Source: Lathyrus oleraceus
Lineage: Eukaryota > Streptophyta > Magnoliopsida > Fabales > Fabaceae
Assembly: GCF_024323335.1 (NCBI RefSeq)
Contig: NC_066585.1
Location: forward strand, 83,192,614 to 83,256,613
Direction of reading: 5' to 3'
DNA length: 64,000 nucleotides
Shown: piece by piece, positions 22,238-33,028 of the stretch
Layout: the number at the start of each line of letters is the position of its first letter
Numbering within the stretch: the first letter of the stretch is position 1
The notes under the pieces: model-generated
The model's input: the letters and a program-made list of their open reading frames with translations, nothing else
Database searches by the model: none
Told to the model about the DNA's origin: nothing
Translations under genes and position numbers: made by a program

Positions 22238-22915
22238 ATTGTTTATCTTGAATTTCACACTAATCACTTAGGTCAATTGGAGGCGGCTTCACCGTGTCGA
22301 ATGCCAACTTTCTAAATCTTACGGTGTTGTTTGAACAATGCCTTAATAGAAAATATTGTCATTCCATCCAAATCTTTTGCTCAAGCTCTCAACGTGAACA
22401 ATAACTTTTGTCAAATATTTTTATCTCAAATTCCTCAACCTTGCATCAAAGGTGAACGAATCACTTTTCTTATAGTATTTCAAGCATTTTAAACTTGTCT
22501 TAGAGTTTGTACACAAAAATATCTAGGATAATTCGGTGCCTTCAAGTTTACACAAGACGGATGAAAACTTGAATGTGGCGAAGAGTATGTGGAATTTATT
22601 CTAGAGGATATCCATTTTTTATTATGATTTTATGAATTTAGAATTCTCAAATTAAAGGTAAATTTGGTGTTACTTCATAAGGTTGTGACCCTTGATGGAA
22701 CACACACTTTCAACAATATTTTTATTAAATGTTGCACTGTTTCGCCTTCAACAACACTTTTTAAATGCTACAATGTTTTGCTTACCAGAATGGTTTTCAA
22801 AGGTTGTATTGTTTCACATTCTATAACACTTCACAAAGTGTTTCATATTTCCGAATTCAAAATACAAACTTCCTACTGCAACACTTCACAAGTGTTGCTT
22901 ATTACTTAATTTAAC
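22238..22915. repeat. Copy 2 of the host repeat unit
   Basis: Homologous to copy 1 at an offset of 1824 bp and to copy 3 at an offset of 2585 bp. It includes the same cttgatggaacacacacttt and ctacaatgtt phrases as copy 1. Flanking blocks (21060-21390 with 23205-23520; 21719-22200 with 24365-24790) also correspond, so the duplicated unit is roughly 1.8-2.6 kb long. No gene is visible. Confidence 0.8.
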
Positions 22916-23050
22916 AATTAATATGTGTCATTGATGTTTTTAGTTGGACATATGTATATAATGATGCCTTTAGGCACTTATGTTGTGTCAGTATCAATTA
23001 ATAACACTTGTATGATATTATTCTAGATATATATTATACGGGTTGTTACA
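22916..23050 (+). repeat. Inverted repeat arm (partner 25296-25435)
   Basis: About 135 bp that match the reverse complement of 25296-25435 with moderate divergence, sharing phrases such as ataagtgccta and ccgtataatatata on opposite strands. It may be a small transposon or LTR fragment; identity is unknown. Confidence 0.65.
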
Positions 23051-23619
23051 ATATCTATTAAATTTACTGTGGAGTAATAATGAGTTTGGTTGATATAGTA
23101 TTTTTTAAGCAAATCTCAATCATTATAATATTCAAAAGAGAATTAGTAATTTTTTTTAGTAAAAAAAGAATTTAAGAACTATAATAATAAAAAGTAACAC
23201 ACTAAAAATTATTAATTCTTAATAATTTACAACAATAAAAAGCAACTTAAAATTGTCAATCTATTGAATTTATTTAAAGACTTACATAATACATGCATAT
23301 AACTTCTCTTTTCTTACTAGAAAATTTGTTTTAAAATTAAAGTAACACTATTAATCAATTTTAATAGAAAAAAATAAGAACATTATGAAAATACAAAGTT
23401 GAATTGAAAAAACAAGTTAAATTCATGTGAAACAAAAACATATTATGGCAATAACGACATGCAACATTTTTTTCTTGGCTCGAGGATGAATGGTCATGTA
23501 CGCATAAGGAAAATGTTACAACAATACTTAGAATAGAGAAATAAATATAACATGGATAATAATATGAATGAAATTATTAGATTATTTTATTTAATATTTG
23601 AGGTATAATTAAAAATAGA

Positions 23620-24028
23620 CTAATTACATGGATATCGTTTTTCCCAAGTGTTTTTAAACTCGTTAAAAAAATAGATTTCTTGTGCGCTAATACCACGATA
23701 ACATTTTGATATAGGTGTTGCTACATCCTTTGTTGATTCATAAACTGTGAAATTTTGTTGCTTGTATTTCCATTTTATTTCACATGAATAGAGAGTAATG
23801 TTGTTGGAATTTGCAGTGAGAATCCATTCCACTAAATGGCCACTATGAAGGGTTTTTTCTCCAAGATCATTGTTTGATGATCGACATTGTAAAACAAGAA
23901 CGATGTCAACTTTCAAATCATTTTCAACACGTACATTTATCTTTTTTTCACTTCATCTCACCTTCAAGTCAATAGACATAATTTGTTGTCATGACCACCA
24001 ATACAACAAATATAGTCAAGACATTCAT
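23620..24028 (-). pseudogene. S-protein homologue (self-incompatibility S1 family), broken
   Basis: A 98-codon open stretch on the minus strand (23916-23620) matches the plant self-incompatibility S1 family (secreted SPH proteins). It has four spaced cysteines (LQCRSS, YSCEIKW, SKCYRG, YPCN), a DLGEKTLHSG-like loop and a C-terminal F-x-N-x-W. The ORF's nominal start is not ATG; in-frame coding similarity extends a little upstream (VRVENDL). An ATG at 24028 opens a hydrophobic, signal-peptide-like stretch (MNVLTIFVVLVVM) in another frame, and stop codons lie between the two. I conclude that a secreted-protein gene has lost frame in its leader. These genes are usually intronless, so an intron is a less likely explanation. 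It is present once, inside the second repeat unit. Confidence 0.75.
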
Positions 24029-24240
24029 CGTAATGTTTTTCTCCCAATTAAAAATTAACACAAATTTAATTATCAAGTCTCATGCACTATCACACGCTAT
24101 ATATAATCTATTTGCTTAACAAATATCTTTAGTAACATATGGATTGATAAAACTTGTGGCTACTCAGTTTCCAAACCAGAATTGTAATAAATTTGGTAAG
24201 AAATTTCATCCAATTGATAAATAAAATTTCTTTTGTAGTC

Positions 24241-24352
<112 letters not shown>

Positions 24353-24822
24353 GGTAAAAAAGTCATTCAATTGACAATTAAAACTTTTTGGTAGTCAAAT
24401 TTTGTTAATAAATTTTTACAATGACATATTAATAATATCATAAAATTAAGTCACATTTTATTTTTACTATGTTATGTCAAATAACCGATATGATTAAAAA
24501 AATTAATATAGAAAGTAATATAAACTTGTCAATGGATGTTTATAGTTATCAAGGATGTGAAAAAAGGTTGAATTTTTTGGATTCTTAATCATATATATTA
24601 AACTTACTGTGGGCTAATAATTAGTTTGTTTGATATAGTACTTTTAAAGCAATTTTTAACCATTAAAATAGTCAAAAGAGAAATAGTATTTTTTTTAGTA
24701 AAAAAGGAATTTAAAAATATTAATAATAATAATAGTAATAATAATAATAATGAGATTAAAAATAATAATAATAATAATGAGATTTAAAATAGGTTCTTTT
24801 TTGGATCTATAGTTCCACGCGC

Positions 24823-25290
24823 ATTATTTATCTTGAACTTCACACTCACCACTTAAGTCAACCGGCCGCCGCAGGTCGAGGCAGCTTTACCGTGTCCAAT
24901 GCCAACTTTCTAAATCTTACAACCTTGTCTAGACAATGCCTTAATAGAAAAGATTGTCACTCCATTCAAACCGCATAAATATTTTGCTCAAGCTCCCAAC
25001 GTGAACAATAACTTTGATCAAATCGTTTCATCTCAGATTCTCCAACCTTGCTTCAAAGGTGAATGAATTACTTTTCATATAGTATTTCAAGCACCCTTAA
25101 TTTGTCTTAGTGTTTGTACGCAAGAATAACCAAGATAATCCAGTCTTCTCGATTTTGCACCAGACAAATGAAAACTTGAATGTAGTGAAGAGTGTCTGGA
25201 ATTTTTTCTAGAGGATATGCATTTTTGGTTATGATTTTTTAAATTTGGAATGCTTAAATTATAGGCCAAACTGGTGTTGTTTCATAAGAT
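24823..25290. repeat. Copy 3 of the host repeat unit
   Basis: Aligns with copies 1 and 2 from cattatttatcttgaac onward and ends sooner, where the inverted-repeat arm begins. No gene is visible. Confidence 0.78.
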
Positions 25291-25295
25291 TGCAA

Positions 25296-25435
25296 CTACA
25301 ACACCCCGTATAATATATATCATGAATAATATCATACATGTGTTAATATTTGGTATTGATTCAACATAAGTGCCTAACGGAAGCATTATATAAACATGTC
25401 CAACAAAAGAGATACAATAATGACACATGTTATAC
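25296..25435 (-). repeat. Inverted repeat arm (partner 22916-23050)
   Basis: The reverse-complement partner of the arm beside copy 2. The two arms enclose about 2.2 kb holding the S1-family relic and one AT microsatellite. Confidence 0.65.
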
Positions 25436-25496
25436 AATAGTGCCTAAAATGAAAATCTAAGAACTGGTGCAATATCTTTGTTGCACCTTGTCATAC

Positions 25497-25950
25497 CCTA
25501 AAATTTATCCCACCCCTAACAATTTTCATCTGGTTCATGGTCCTAGTTAATGTGCATACATCCATACTTAATCATTTCAATTTCATCATCATTTTCAAAC
25601 AAGAGGACAAACATAATGGGTTCAAGGCATGGTTATGTGTACCTAATGAAAGCTAGGGTTTCCAAGTATCTTAAGATGTGCTCAACCAAGGCTATAAATC
25701 CTAATTTCTGTTTTTTCATCCTTGACCCTACTGTGTACATTTAAGATTGAGGATTTATTCGTATCACCATGATCAACCAACCCTATAAAACCCTAATTTC
25801 TGATTTTGGCACTATCAATCCTTGGGTGTGGCATTTAGGTTTGAGGATTCATCTCCATCATTTGGGCAACTTAATGAACTCATTTGCTTGATCAAGTTCA
25901 TTTATTGTGTGATCATCTTGATCACTACATTTATGTGATTTAGATTGAGG
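25497..25950 (+). repeat. Probable truncated gypsy LTR start
   Basis: Begins TGTCATACCCTAAAATTT, the type of start seen in many legume gypsy LTRs, and contains CTATAAAACCC near 25784. No matching end or internal region is found to the right, so it is a fragment if the call is right. Confidence 0.35.
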
Positions 25951-26470
25951 TTCATTCATTCATGTTCATAGTTTGAATTGCATGGTGATACAATAAGGTT
26001 TAGGCTTAAACAAGCTAGTGGCCAAACATAATTTGTGCTTTAATGATCCATAGGAAGGCCTAAACACGATTTAGGTTTGATGGAGAAGAGGCCAAACGAA
26101 AGTTTAGGCTTAAAAAAGGTAGTGGCCAAATGAAATTTGGGCTTAAATGGGAGTATGGATAAACCACAATTTAGGTTTGGAGGGAAAGAAGCTAAACACA
26201 AGGTTTAGGCTTAGACATGTTTGCGGAAAGGTTTTATAAGGGTGCCAAGTACAACTTGCCTTTTACGCAGGGGGTTAACGGGGTTAGGCTTTGGAGAGGT
26301 ACCAACGAAATTAGGCTTTGTAGTATACAAAACAAGGTAGAGTTTTGGAGAGAGGCCAAGCGAAGTTGGGCTTTATCAGAAGGTGGAAAAATAGGATTTG
26401 AGCTTGATGGATGTGCCAAACAGGTTGGGATTGAGGCGGGGCCAAGCAGGTTGGGCTTGCTCTTTTAATG
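25951..26470. repeat. Degenerate tandem repeat (ggccaaac...tttaggctt)
   Basis: Short imperfect units alternate phrases like ggccaaac and aatttaggcttaaa about every 40-50 bp. It adjoins the 3' UTR of element E and may be that element's own variable array, decayed. The ORFs at 26217-26468 translate the repeat. Confidence 0.55.
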
Positions 26471-26479
26471 TTAGGGAGA

Positions 26480-27517
26480 ACTTCATGCTATATTGAATGG
26501 TATGCATGGGCAGAATGATATGAGTAATGCATGAATACTTAAACAATGGTCTTGAGGGTTCACAAATGCCCTGAGGTAGGTCTGGTGTGGTGGAAACTAG
26601 GAGATATTTCGCTTGGTTACAAGGCTTCTTGTTGATAGGTTATGGGATGCGTCTGACATGACTTCCTAACATCCTGGTCTCTTGATACTGCTGGAGAGTG
26701 ATGATCTTGGTCTGGGTCTTCTGATGCCCCAGGCTTGATCTCAGTAGGAAAGTTGGAAGTTTATTACTCTAGCGAATGAAGATTCTCATAATCTTTCACA
26801 CCGAGGTGACCTCTGTAACCTCATGTCTATGTGCACTGTATGTAACATTTGGGAACCGTGGTTATCCCTTCAGACATTTTAAGATTAAAGTAAATTCATG
26901 TTTTCTTTCAACGCTTTAATTGTTACCCCCAAAATTTTCAATGCATTGTTTATTAGAAATAAATTTACATTTTGCAAACAAGCTGAAAAAAGTAAAAATG
27001 AGGAGCACTTTTGCTAAAAAGAAATTTCATTGATGAAAAATTGGCCTGTAAATGGGAAGTTACATGAGGAAGAAATTCCTAAAAGAGGTAATTGCAGAAA
27101 AATGTAAAAATAAGATGGCAATGAGAAAAGCTCGGATTCCCATTGAGTTCCAATTATGCTATAAGCATTATATCTTCAAGATCCTTGTACTCAACTTCTT
27201 AGGAGAGTGATTGGATTGATTCATCCCATCTATGGTTTCCATTTTCGGAATGATGGATTTACAGATCCTTGGTAGATCATGGCCTTTTTCCTTTTAAATC
27301 CCTAACTTTTGCCTAGACTTCCCTTCCGGATTTCCAGTCTACCGAGATACCCTTTTTTTGCCTAAGTTGTCCCTTAGGGTTTTCAACTTAGCGGGTTTGT
27401 CATTTATTTTGATTTTATCCCTAATTTTTTCCTGGACCTTTTTTTTGTGGTCCACCAGGATGCCCATTTTTGCCTAAGTTTCCCTTTCGGGTTATCGACT
27501 TAGCGGGTCAAAAGTTT
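26480..27517 (-). other. 3' UTR remnant of Ogre element E
   Basis: From about 26930 it aligns with the conserved 3' UTR blocks of A, B and C, including the cctagacttcccttccgg-type phrases before the end of pol. No gene is present. The left part (26480-26930) has no repeat I can place. No 3' LTR is found on the left, so E is truncated there. Confidence 0.65.
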
Positions 27518-28366
27518 TTAGGCGAAGTATTTTTTGACTACGTCTGTGTTTACTGGTGATGCAAGGTCTTCACCGTCCATAGTTGAGAGGATCAAGGCTC
27601 ATCTAGAGAAAACCTTTCTCACAATGTATGGGCCTTTAGAATTAGGGGTCCACTTGCCCCGTGGATCTGTATGAATTGGTAGAATCTTCTTCAATACATG
27701 GTTTCCTACTTGGAGATTCCGATGACGAACCTTCTTGTCAAATGCCCTCTTCAACCGTTTTTGGTACAATTGACTGTGGAAAAAATATTCCAGGCGTTTC
27801 TCTTCAATGAGATTGATTTGATCGAGTCTCAATTAAACCCACTCAGCTTCGTCAAGCTTGACATCTATCAAAATTCCCAGGGAGGGAATCTCCACTTCAA
27901 TGGAAACATTACTTCTATACCATATAAAAGAGAGAATGGGGTTGCCCCAGTTGATGTATGTACCTAAGTACGGTAGCCATGCAAAGCAAAAGGTAGAATT
28001 TCATGCTAGTCCTTATATGTCTTCACCATCTTCTGAACAATCTTCTTAATGTTTTTATTTGCTGCCTCGATAGTGCCATTCTTCTTTGGACGATATAGAA
28101 AAGAGTTATGATGTTCAATCTTGAAGCTTTTGCACAACTCTCTCATCATCTTGTTATTAAGGTTTGAACCATTGTTAGTAATGATTTTGTTAGGAATCCC
28201 ATAACAGAAGATGATTTCTTTCTTCAGAAACCAAGCAACCACTTGTTTGGTGATGTTTACATACAAACCAACCTCCACCCACTTGGTGAAGTAATCAATG
28301 GCTACCAGGACGAACCGATGTTCATTTGAAGCAGTTGGCTTAATGTGTCCAATCACATCTATGCCC
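27518..28366 (-). pseudogene. Ogre E pol, integrase C-terminal half, decayed
   Basis: The minus-strand translation matches the integrase end of Ogre A pol: open pieces at 28366-28006 (includes ITNNGSNLN and EAANKNIKK) and 27832-27599 (GKWTPN...GPY). Stop codons and frame changes break it, for example after FSR at 27599. The terminal stop is at 27518-27520. Upstream coding is cut at 28366 where LTR B begins. The second catalytic Asp and the Glu are recognisable, but the gene cannot function. Confidence 0.85.
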
Positions 28367-28674
28367 TGTCGCAACCTAAAAAATAGAGTGTGCGAAAAAA
28401 ACAACCGGCAAAAAAGAAAGACAGAAGAGTCACCACTGTGCGTTATTTATCCCAAAGGAGGGAAAGGAAACGCTCGAAGTAAACCTGGAGAAAGGAAAGG
28501 AAAAGACAAGGTCTCGCAACCAAATCTTGGGTTCGGGAGTCGATTATGCGAAGGGAAGGTATTAGCACCCCTATGCATCCGTAGTACTCTACGGGATCCA
28601 CTCTTGTTGTTCTTGTCTAAAGGGTGTGTGTTTATATAATGTACTATTTGCTAAAAGAAAGTCAAAAGAAAATG

Positions 28675-29060
28675 ACTCGCACGGATATCGCATCCACTGC
28701 ATACGTATCTCATATGAGTATGAGAATCAGAGTATTCGTAGCTCGGCTACCTATGGGTTAGAGAGATGTGTGATCACTAAGACGTTGTGTCTTATGCCTA
28801 CGTATCTCATCTGGAATGAGAATCAGAGCAAAACGTAGTTCAGCTAACTACTGGGACAAAGGTCTCGATTGCAACTAGGGCAAGAGAAAGGGAAAGTCTC
28901 GATCGCAACGAGGGCGAGAGAAAAGAATCGCAACGAGGGCAAAAGCAAACAAGGATTAGTTGTTAGTTGTCAGTCGAAAAGGAACTCGGCAAGACATCGC
29001 ATCTTGTGCCTATGTATCTCATCTGAACATGAGAATCAGAGTTACCGTAGTTCGGCTACA
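28675..29060 (-). other. Three double-hairpin modules in LTR B
   Basis: Modules lie at about 28675-28748, 28770-28842 and 28983-29059. First hairpins: GGAT-atcgc-ATCC, AAGAC-gttgt-GTCTT and AAGA-c...a-TCTT. Inner hairpins all use TCTCAT/ATGAGA with different loops (or a related 5-bp form). The outer CTACG/CGTAG-type stem is kept, with ATACG in the first and TATG in the third. Compare 15361-15860. Confidence 0.68.
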
Positions 29061-29312
29061 TAGGGATTGCCATATGAACATGGACTTACAAAGGAGGACA
29101 CCAGTTGTGTTAAAGGAGAGTGGGCAATGTGTTCACGTCCTAGCAGCAGGTGTCGTAACTCGCTGAATCGAGTCTTAGGCAGTTACCTCTTTGCAATAGG
29201 ATGGACTGACATGCCACAAGATCGGAGACGCACGGAAGGTCTAAAAGGTGGGGAAGCTCTGCCCTTGAGTTGTCATGCAATGTGGACCTATGTGTTAGGA
29301 TTTACAAATGGG

Positions 29313-29480
29313 AATATCTACCTAATGTTAGCATGCAAAGAATGAGGGAATTCTACCTATGTTATCATACAAAAGAATAAGGAAATTCTACCTATGTTAT
29401 CATACAAAAGAATATGGGAATTCTACCTATGTTATCATACAAAAGAATGAGGGTATCCTACCTATATTATCATACAAAGG
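29313..29480. repeat. Minisatellite, 35-bp unit, about five copies
   Basis: The phrase ttctacctatgttatcatac recurs at 29351, 29386 and twice more, with a diverged copy on each side. Confidence 0.85.
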
Positions 29481-29544
29481 GTTCTACCTAATGGGTGCTA
29501 CCTAAACGGAACAAGAATCGACGAATGAAGCAAAGAGAGGATAA

Positions 29545-29650
29545 GGGTAGATGGCGATGCATGAAGAAATCGACTTACAGGTGGTAGATGGCGATGCATG
29601 AAGCAATCGACTTACAAGAGAAATGGCGATGCATGAAGCAATCGACTTAC
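29545..29650. repeat. Short tandem repeat, three copies (atggcgatgcatgaagcaat)
   Basis: Three copies of about 36-42 bp ending in cgacttaca. The same word is found once in LTR D (near 52210) and in a related form as an array in LTR C (41242-41740). Confidence 0.8.
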
Positions 29651-32600
29651 AAAAGGGTGGATGAATACGTGCTGGTTCTGTTAAGTTTTGAAAATGATTA
29701 CTCGACGTTGGATCGAGGTTTTGATCTTGTTTTGAAATGGTTATCGGATGTTCATTTTATTTCTTGTATTAACAGATGAATAAAGAATGAAAGAATAGAC
29801 ATTATACAATTTATGGGAGAGGGGTACATTTGTTATGAATGGGGGTTGTTCATGGCAATCAAGCAATAATAATAAATGCCTCATACACCATACAAGTAGG
29901 CCACAGTTATCAAACAATCAGATGAATTATATGAGATGAACAAAGGAGGATCAAAAGATCTCTTCAATTTCCATAAGCAATCCCTATGTCAAACATCAAT
30001 CATAGAAAAGTCAACCGAAACGTCAAGTCAACTTAAAAAATATCAAATAAATAGTAAATTAATTCAATAAATTATGAAAAAATAAATTAAATGAGATGGG
30101 GTCAGGACATCATCATCCCCCAAAAAGATTTCAAAAATAATGTGAATTAGTGTATAAATTAATTGAAATAAAACAGAAGTCAAATGAAAAGTCAACCAAG
30201 CAAACTAGGTCAAAAATAAATCCAAAATAAATTAAAAATGAGAAATAAAATCCCAAGAAAAAGTCAGGTTGACCATGAGACATTGGTCAACCCTCATCCC
30301 AAAAATCAGAAATTAAAAATAATTCTATGTCATGAAAATAAAATTAATAAAGAAATGTGTATTAAAATGGACTATTTGAAACAAATAATTAAAATAAAAT
30401 ATTAACATTAAATAAAATATGAAAATAAAAATTAAATAAATTAAATAAAACATTAAGGAAAGTAAAAAATATTTTTTGGTATTTTTATGAGTAAATAAAA
30501 TATTTTTATTAATTAAAAACAAAACAGAATAAAATAAGAATAAAAAAATGAAAAAGAAAACAAATGAATTGTGAATGGGCCAGTTTGGGTGGGGGGCGGA
30601 TAGCAACGCGTGAGGCCCAGGTCCAGCATGCTTCCAGGCGTGACAGCATGAATAAAAACGTTTCATTAAAAAAATTATGTGAACCTAATCAATTGGACAC
30701 GTTTTCATTAAACACAAGAAGACAAAATAGCAGCGGACGGCTGGGATCATTTTGCACGCGCGCGATCCAATGGTATGTGCAGCGACACGTCACAATCCTC
30801 CATACAGATGTGAAAAGCTCATGCAAATGCAGAAAAAAAAAACGTGAAAAACGTGGCAAGGTTCTTCCATCTTCTACACAAGATTTCTCATGCTCTAGTT
30901 CACCAAATGAGATGATGTAAAAATCAAAACTCAAGTACGAAATGAGAGGAACACAATGGTGTTTTGTTTTATTGAAAATAATGGCTCTAGCATGTAGAAA
31001 AGTGAACAACAAGGGGGCTTCATGCACCCGGATTCAACAAAAAAATAATGTTACAAACTCAAGCTCAATCACAATGTTTCATGTTGAAGGGTTCATAAGC
31101 ATGCAAAGCATATATTAACATGGAAAAAACTAGCAAGAAACAAGCATGGCATAGTGGACAACAATGAGAAGTAAGCATAGTAAGCATGAAAAACAATAAT
31201 GAGCAAGCAAAATATTCATGGCCATGGAAGGTTGGGATAAGGAGGTTACCTAGTGGAAAATGTCCACTGCCTCTTGATGTGGGTGAGGATGGAAGAAAAT
31301 GAGATGCTTGTGCTTGTGAAATGGAAGAGGAATTTAAAATGAAATGAAAGCCAAGCTTTCCTTTGCTTGCCTTGCCCTAAAGTTCTGCAACCACTATCCT
31401 CCAAGTTAGGGTTTTGAAGTCTTAAATATGTAGGGTTTGAGGTGTGTAAATGGGTTGAAATGTGACTTGGATTCATGAGCAAAAAGTGCAAAAAAGTGAG
31501 GTGGTATTAGGAAATCCAATTGTGGAAAAGCTTAAGTGAGTTGACAACAAAAGTACATAAAGCAAATGGCCAAATGAGGAAATGCAAGGGTTGGTTGGTT
31601 TATGCAGCATGGCATGGAAATGAGTCCAACAGGGTGACTTTAAGGCTTTATAACTTAATGAATACATGACCAAATGACAAGGCAATGCAAACAGTAGAAA
31701 GAGGGCATGGAGCTTAACATTTTTCATGTTGAACACAAGTTGAAATGATGAGTGGAAAGGGGTGAAAAATGGCCATAAAGTTCAGGTTCCATAGCTGCAA
31801 AATGGTTGGGCCAGTTTGGCCTAAATGCTGTCAAAAAATTCAGTCTATGATACCAACTTTAGTTGAATGTATCTTCCAAACCAATGATCCAAATGGGGTG
31901 GTGCCAAAAATGTGTGAAATAGGACATATCAAGGTACAATTGTCATGAAGAAAGTATTTTCAAAAGATGCCTTGAAGTGCAAGAAATCTGGCCCATAAGT
32001 CTTGACAAATCTTGAAGATTTTGGACTTAGAAAATTTTCTAAGTATCCTAAAATAATGTCTTACTTTGACCAAGCCTAACTTTCTCAATTTTAATCCAAA
32101 TGAAACAAACTTTATATTTCTAGAAAGCTTGGAACAAGAGGAAAACCTTTCATGTTAGAAAAATTTTCAAATGGAGCTTGCATCTTGATGGAATATAGGC
32201 TTAAAGTGGGTGCAAAAACCTTGAAAACTTGCCTTAAATGGAAAGTCAACTATTTCCAAATTTAGTAACTTTTCCAACTCCTGATTAAATGATGAATCCA
32301 TGATCTAACCTTGATCAAATTTCACATGTATGATCCCTTAGGCATGAATTTTGAGATTCCACTTTCAAAATGTCAGGAGTTGATTTTTCTGCCCCCACAG
32401 TTGACTTTTCCCAAACTATCTGATTCCCGATTCCATTGGTCAATTGAAGCACCTCTGGCTCAAATAAAGAGCTGACCTTTTGTATGTAGACCCTTGTGGA
32501 CATATGGAGGCCCATGGAAATGAGTTTCACCCAAGGAATCAGAAATAAACCGATTTTATACCAAACCTAGTTTTAGGGCAAAAATGACTAGGAACTGATT

Positions 32601-33028
32601 GCACTGATTGCCAATGGATCTTTCTGTGATAATTGTGAATCTTCCTAGGCCAATATGCCTCTTTAATCATGACATGAATGAGCCCATTCACTTCCAACCA
32701 AACATTGCTTGTTGCAGATAGCCACGAAACTCTGATTTCTGATTAAATCCATATGCACACTCTGAGAGCTTTGAATCTTCCACTGATGAACTGGGGACCA
32801 TCATAAGACATATGGAACACCTTGAGACTTGTATATTTGGAGAATGACGTTCAATTCTCAGTCTTGCCTTGTGTGGGCTCCTTTTGGTAAGGAGTGATCA
32901 ATCAAACCCTGATTTCCCAAGTCACTGATGCAGTATGCAATGAGTATGACCTATTATGATGCTAATGAGGTGAAACAATAATCCCATGCTTTCCATGAAA
33001 AATGAAGGGTAAATTTTGGGGTATTACA

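Larger units (their letters stand above)
28367..33028 (-). repeat. LTR B of an Ogre-type element (3' LTR), 4662 bp
   Basis: The left end is TGTCGCAACC (28367), preceded by tgccc. The right end is TTACA (33028), followed by the Ogre polypurine tract. It shares its terminal 300 bp with LTR A (tgcgttatttatccc..., gggagtcg-type phrases) but is diverged in the middle. It contains three paired-stem modules, two minisatellites and a TATA-like CTTAAATA (31421-31428, minus strand TATTTAAG). No gene is seen in its 4.6 kb; the ORFs at 30325-30666, 30689-31027 and elsewhere have no recognisable product. Confidence 0.88.

Noticed and set aside
25497..28366. A complete plus-strand LTR element from the TGTCATACCC start
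   Set aside because: No internal genes in plus orientation and no second LTR; the neighbouring coding remnant is Ogre E on the minus strand.
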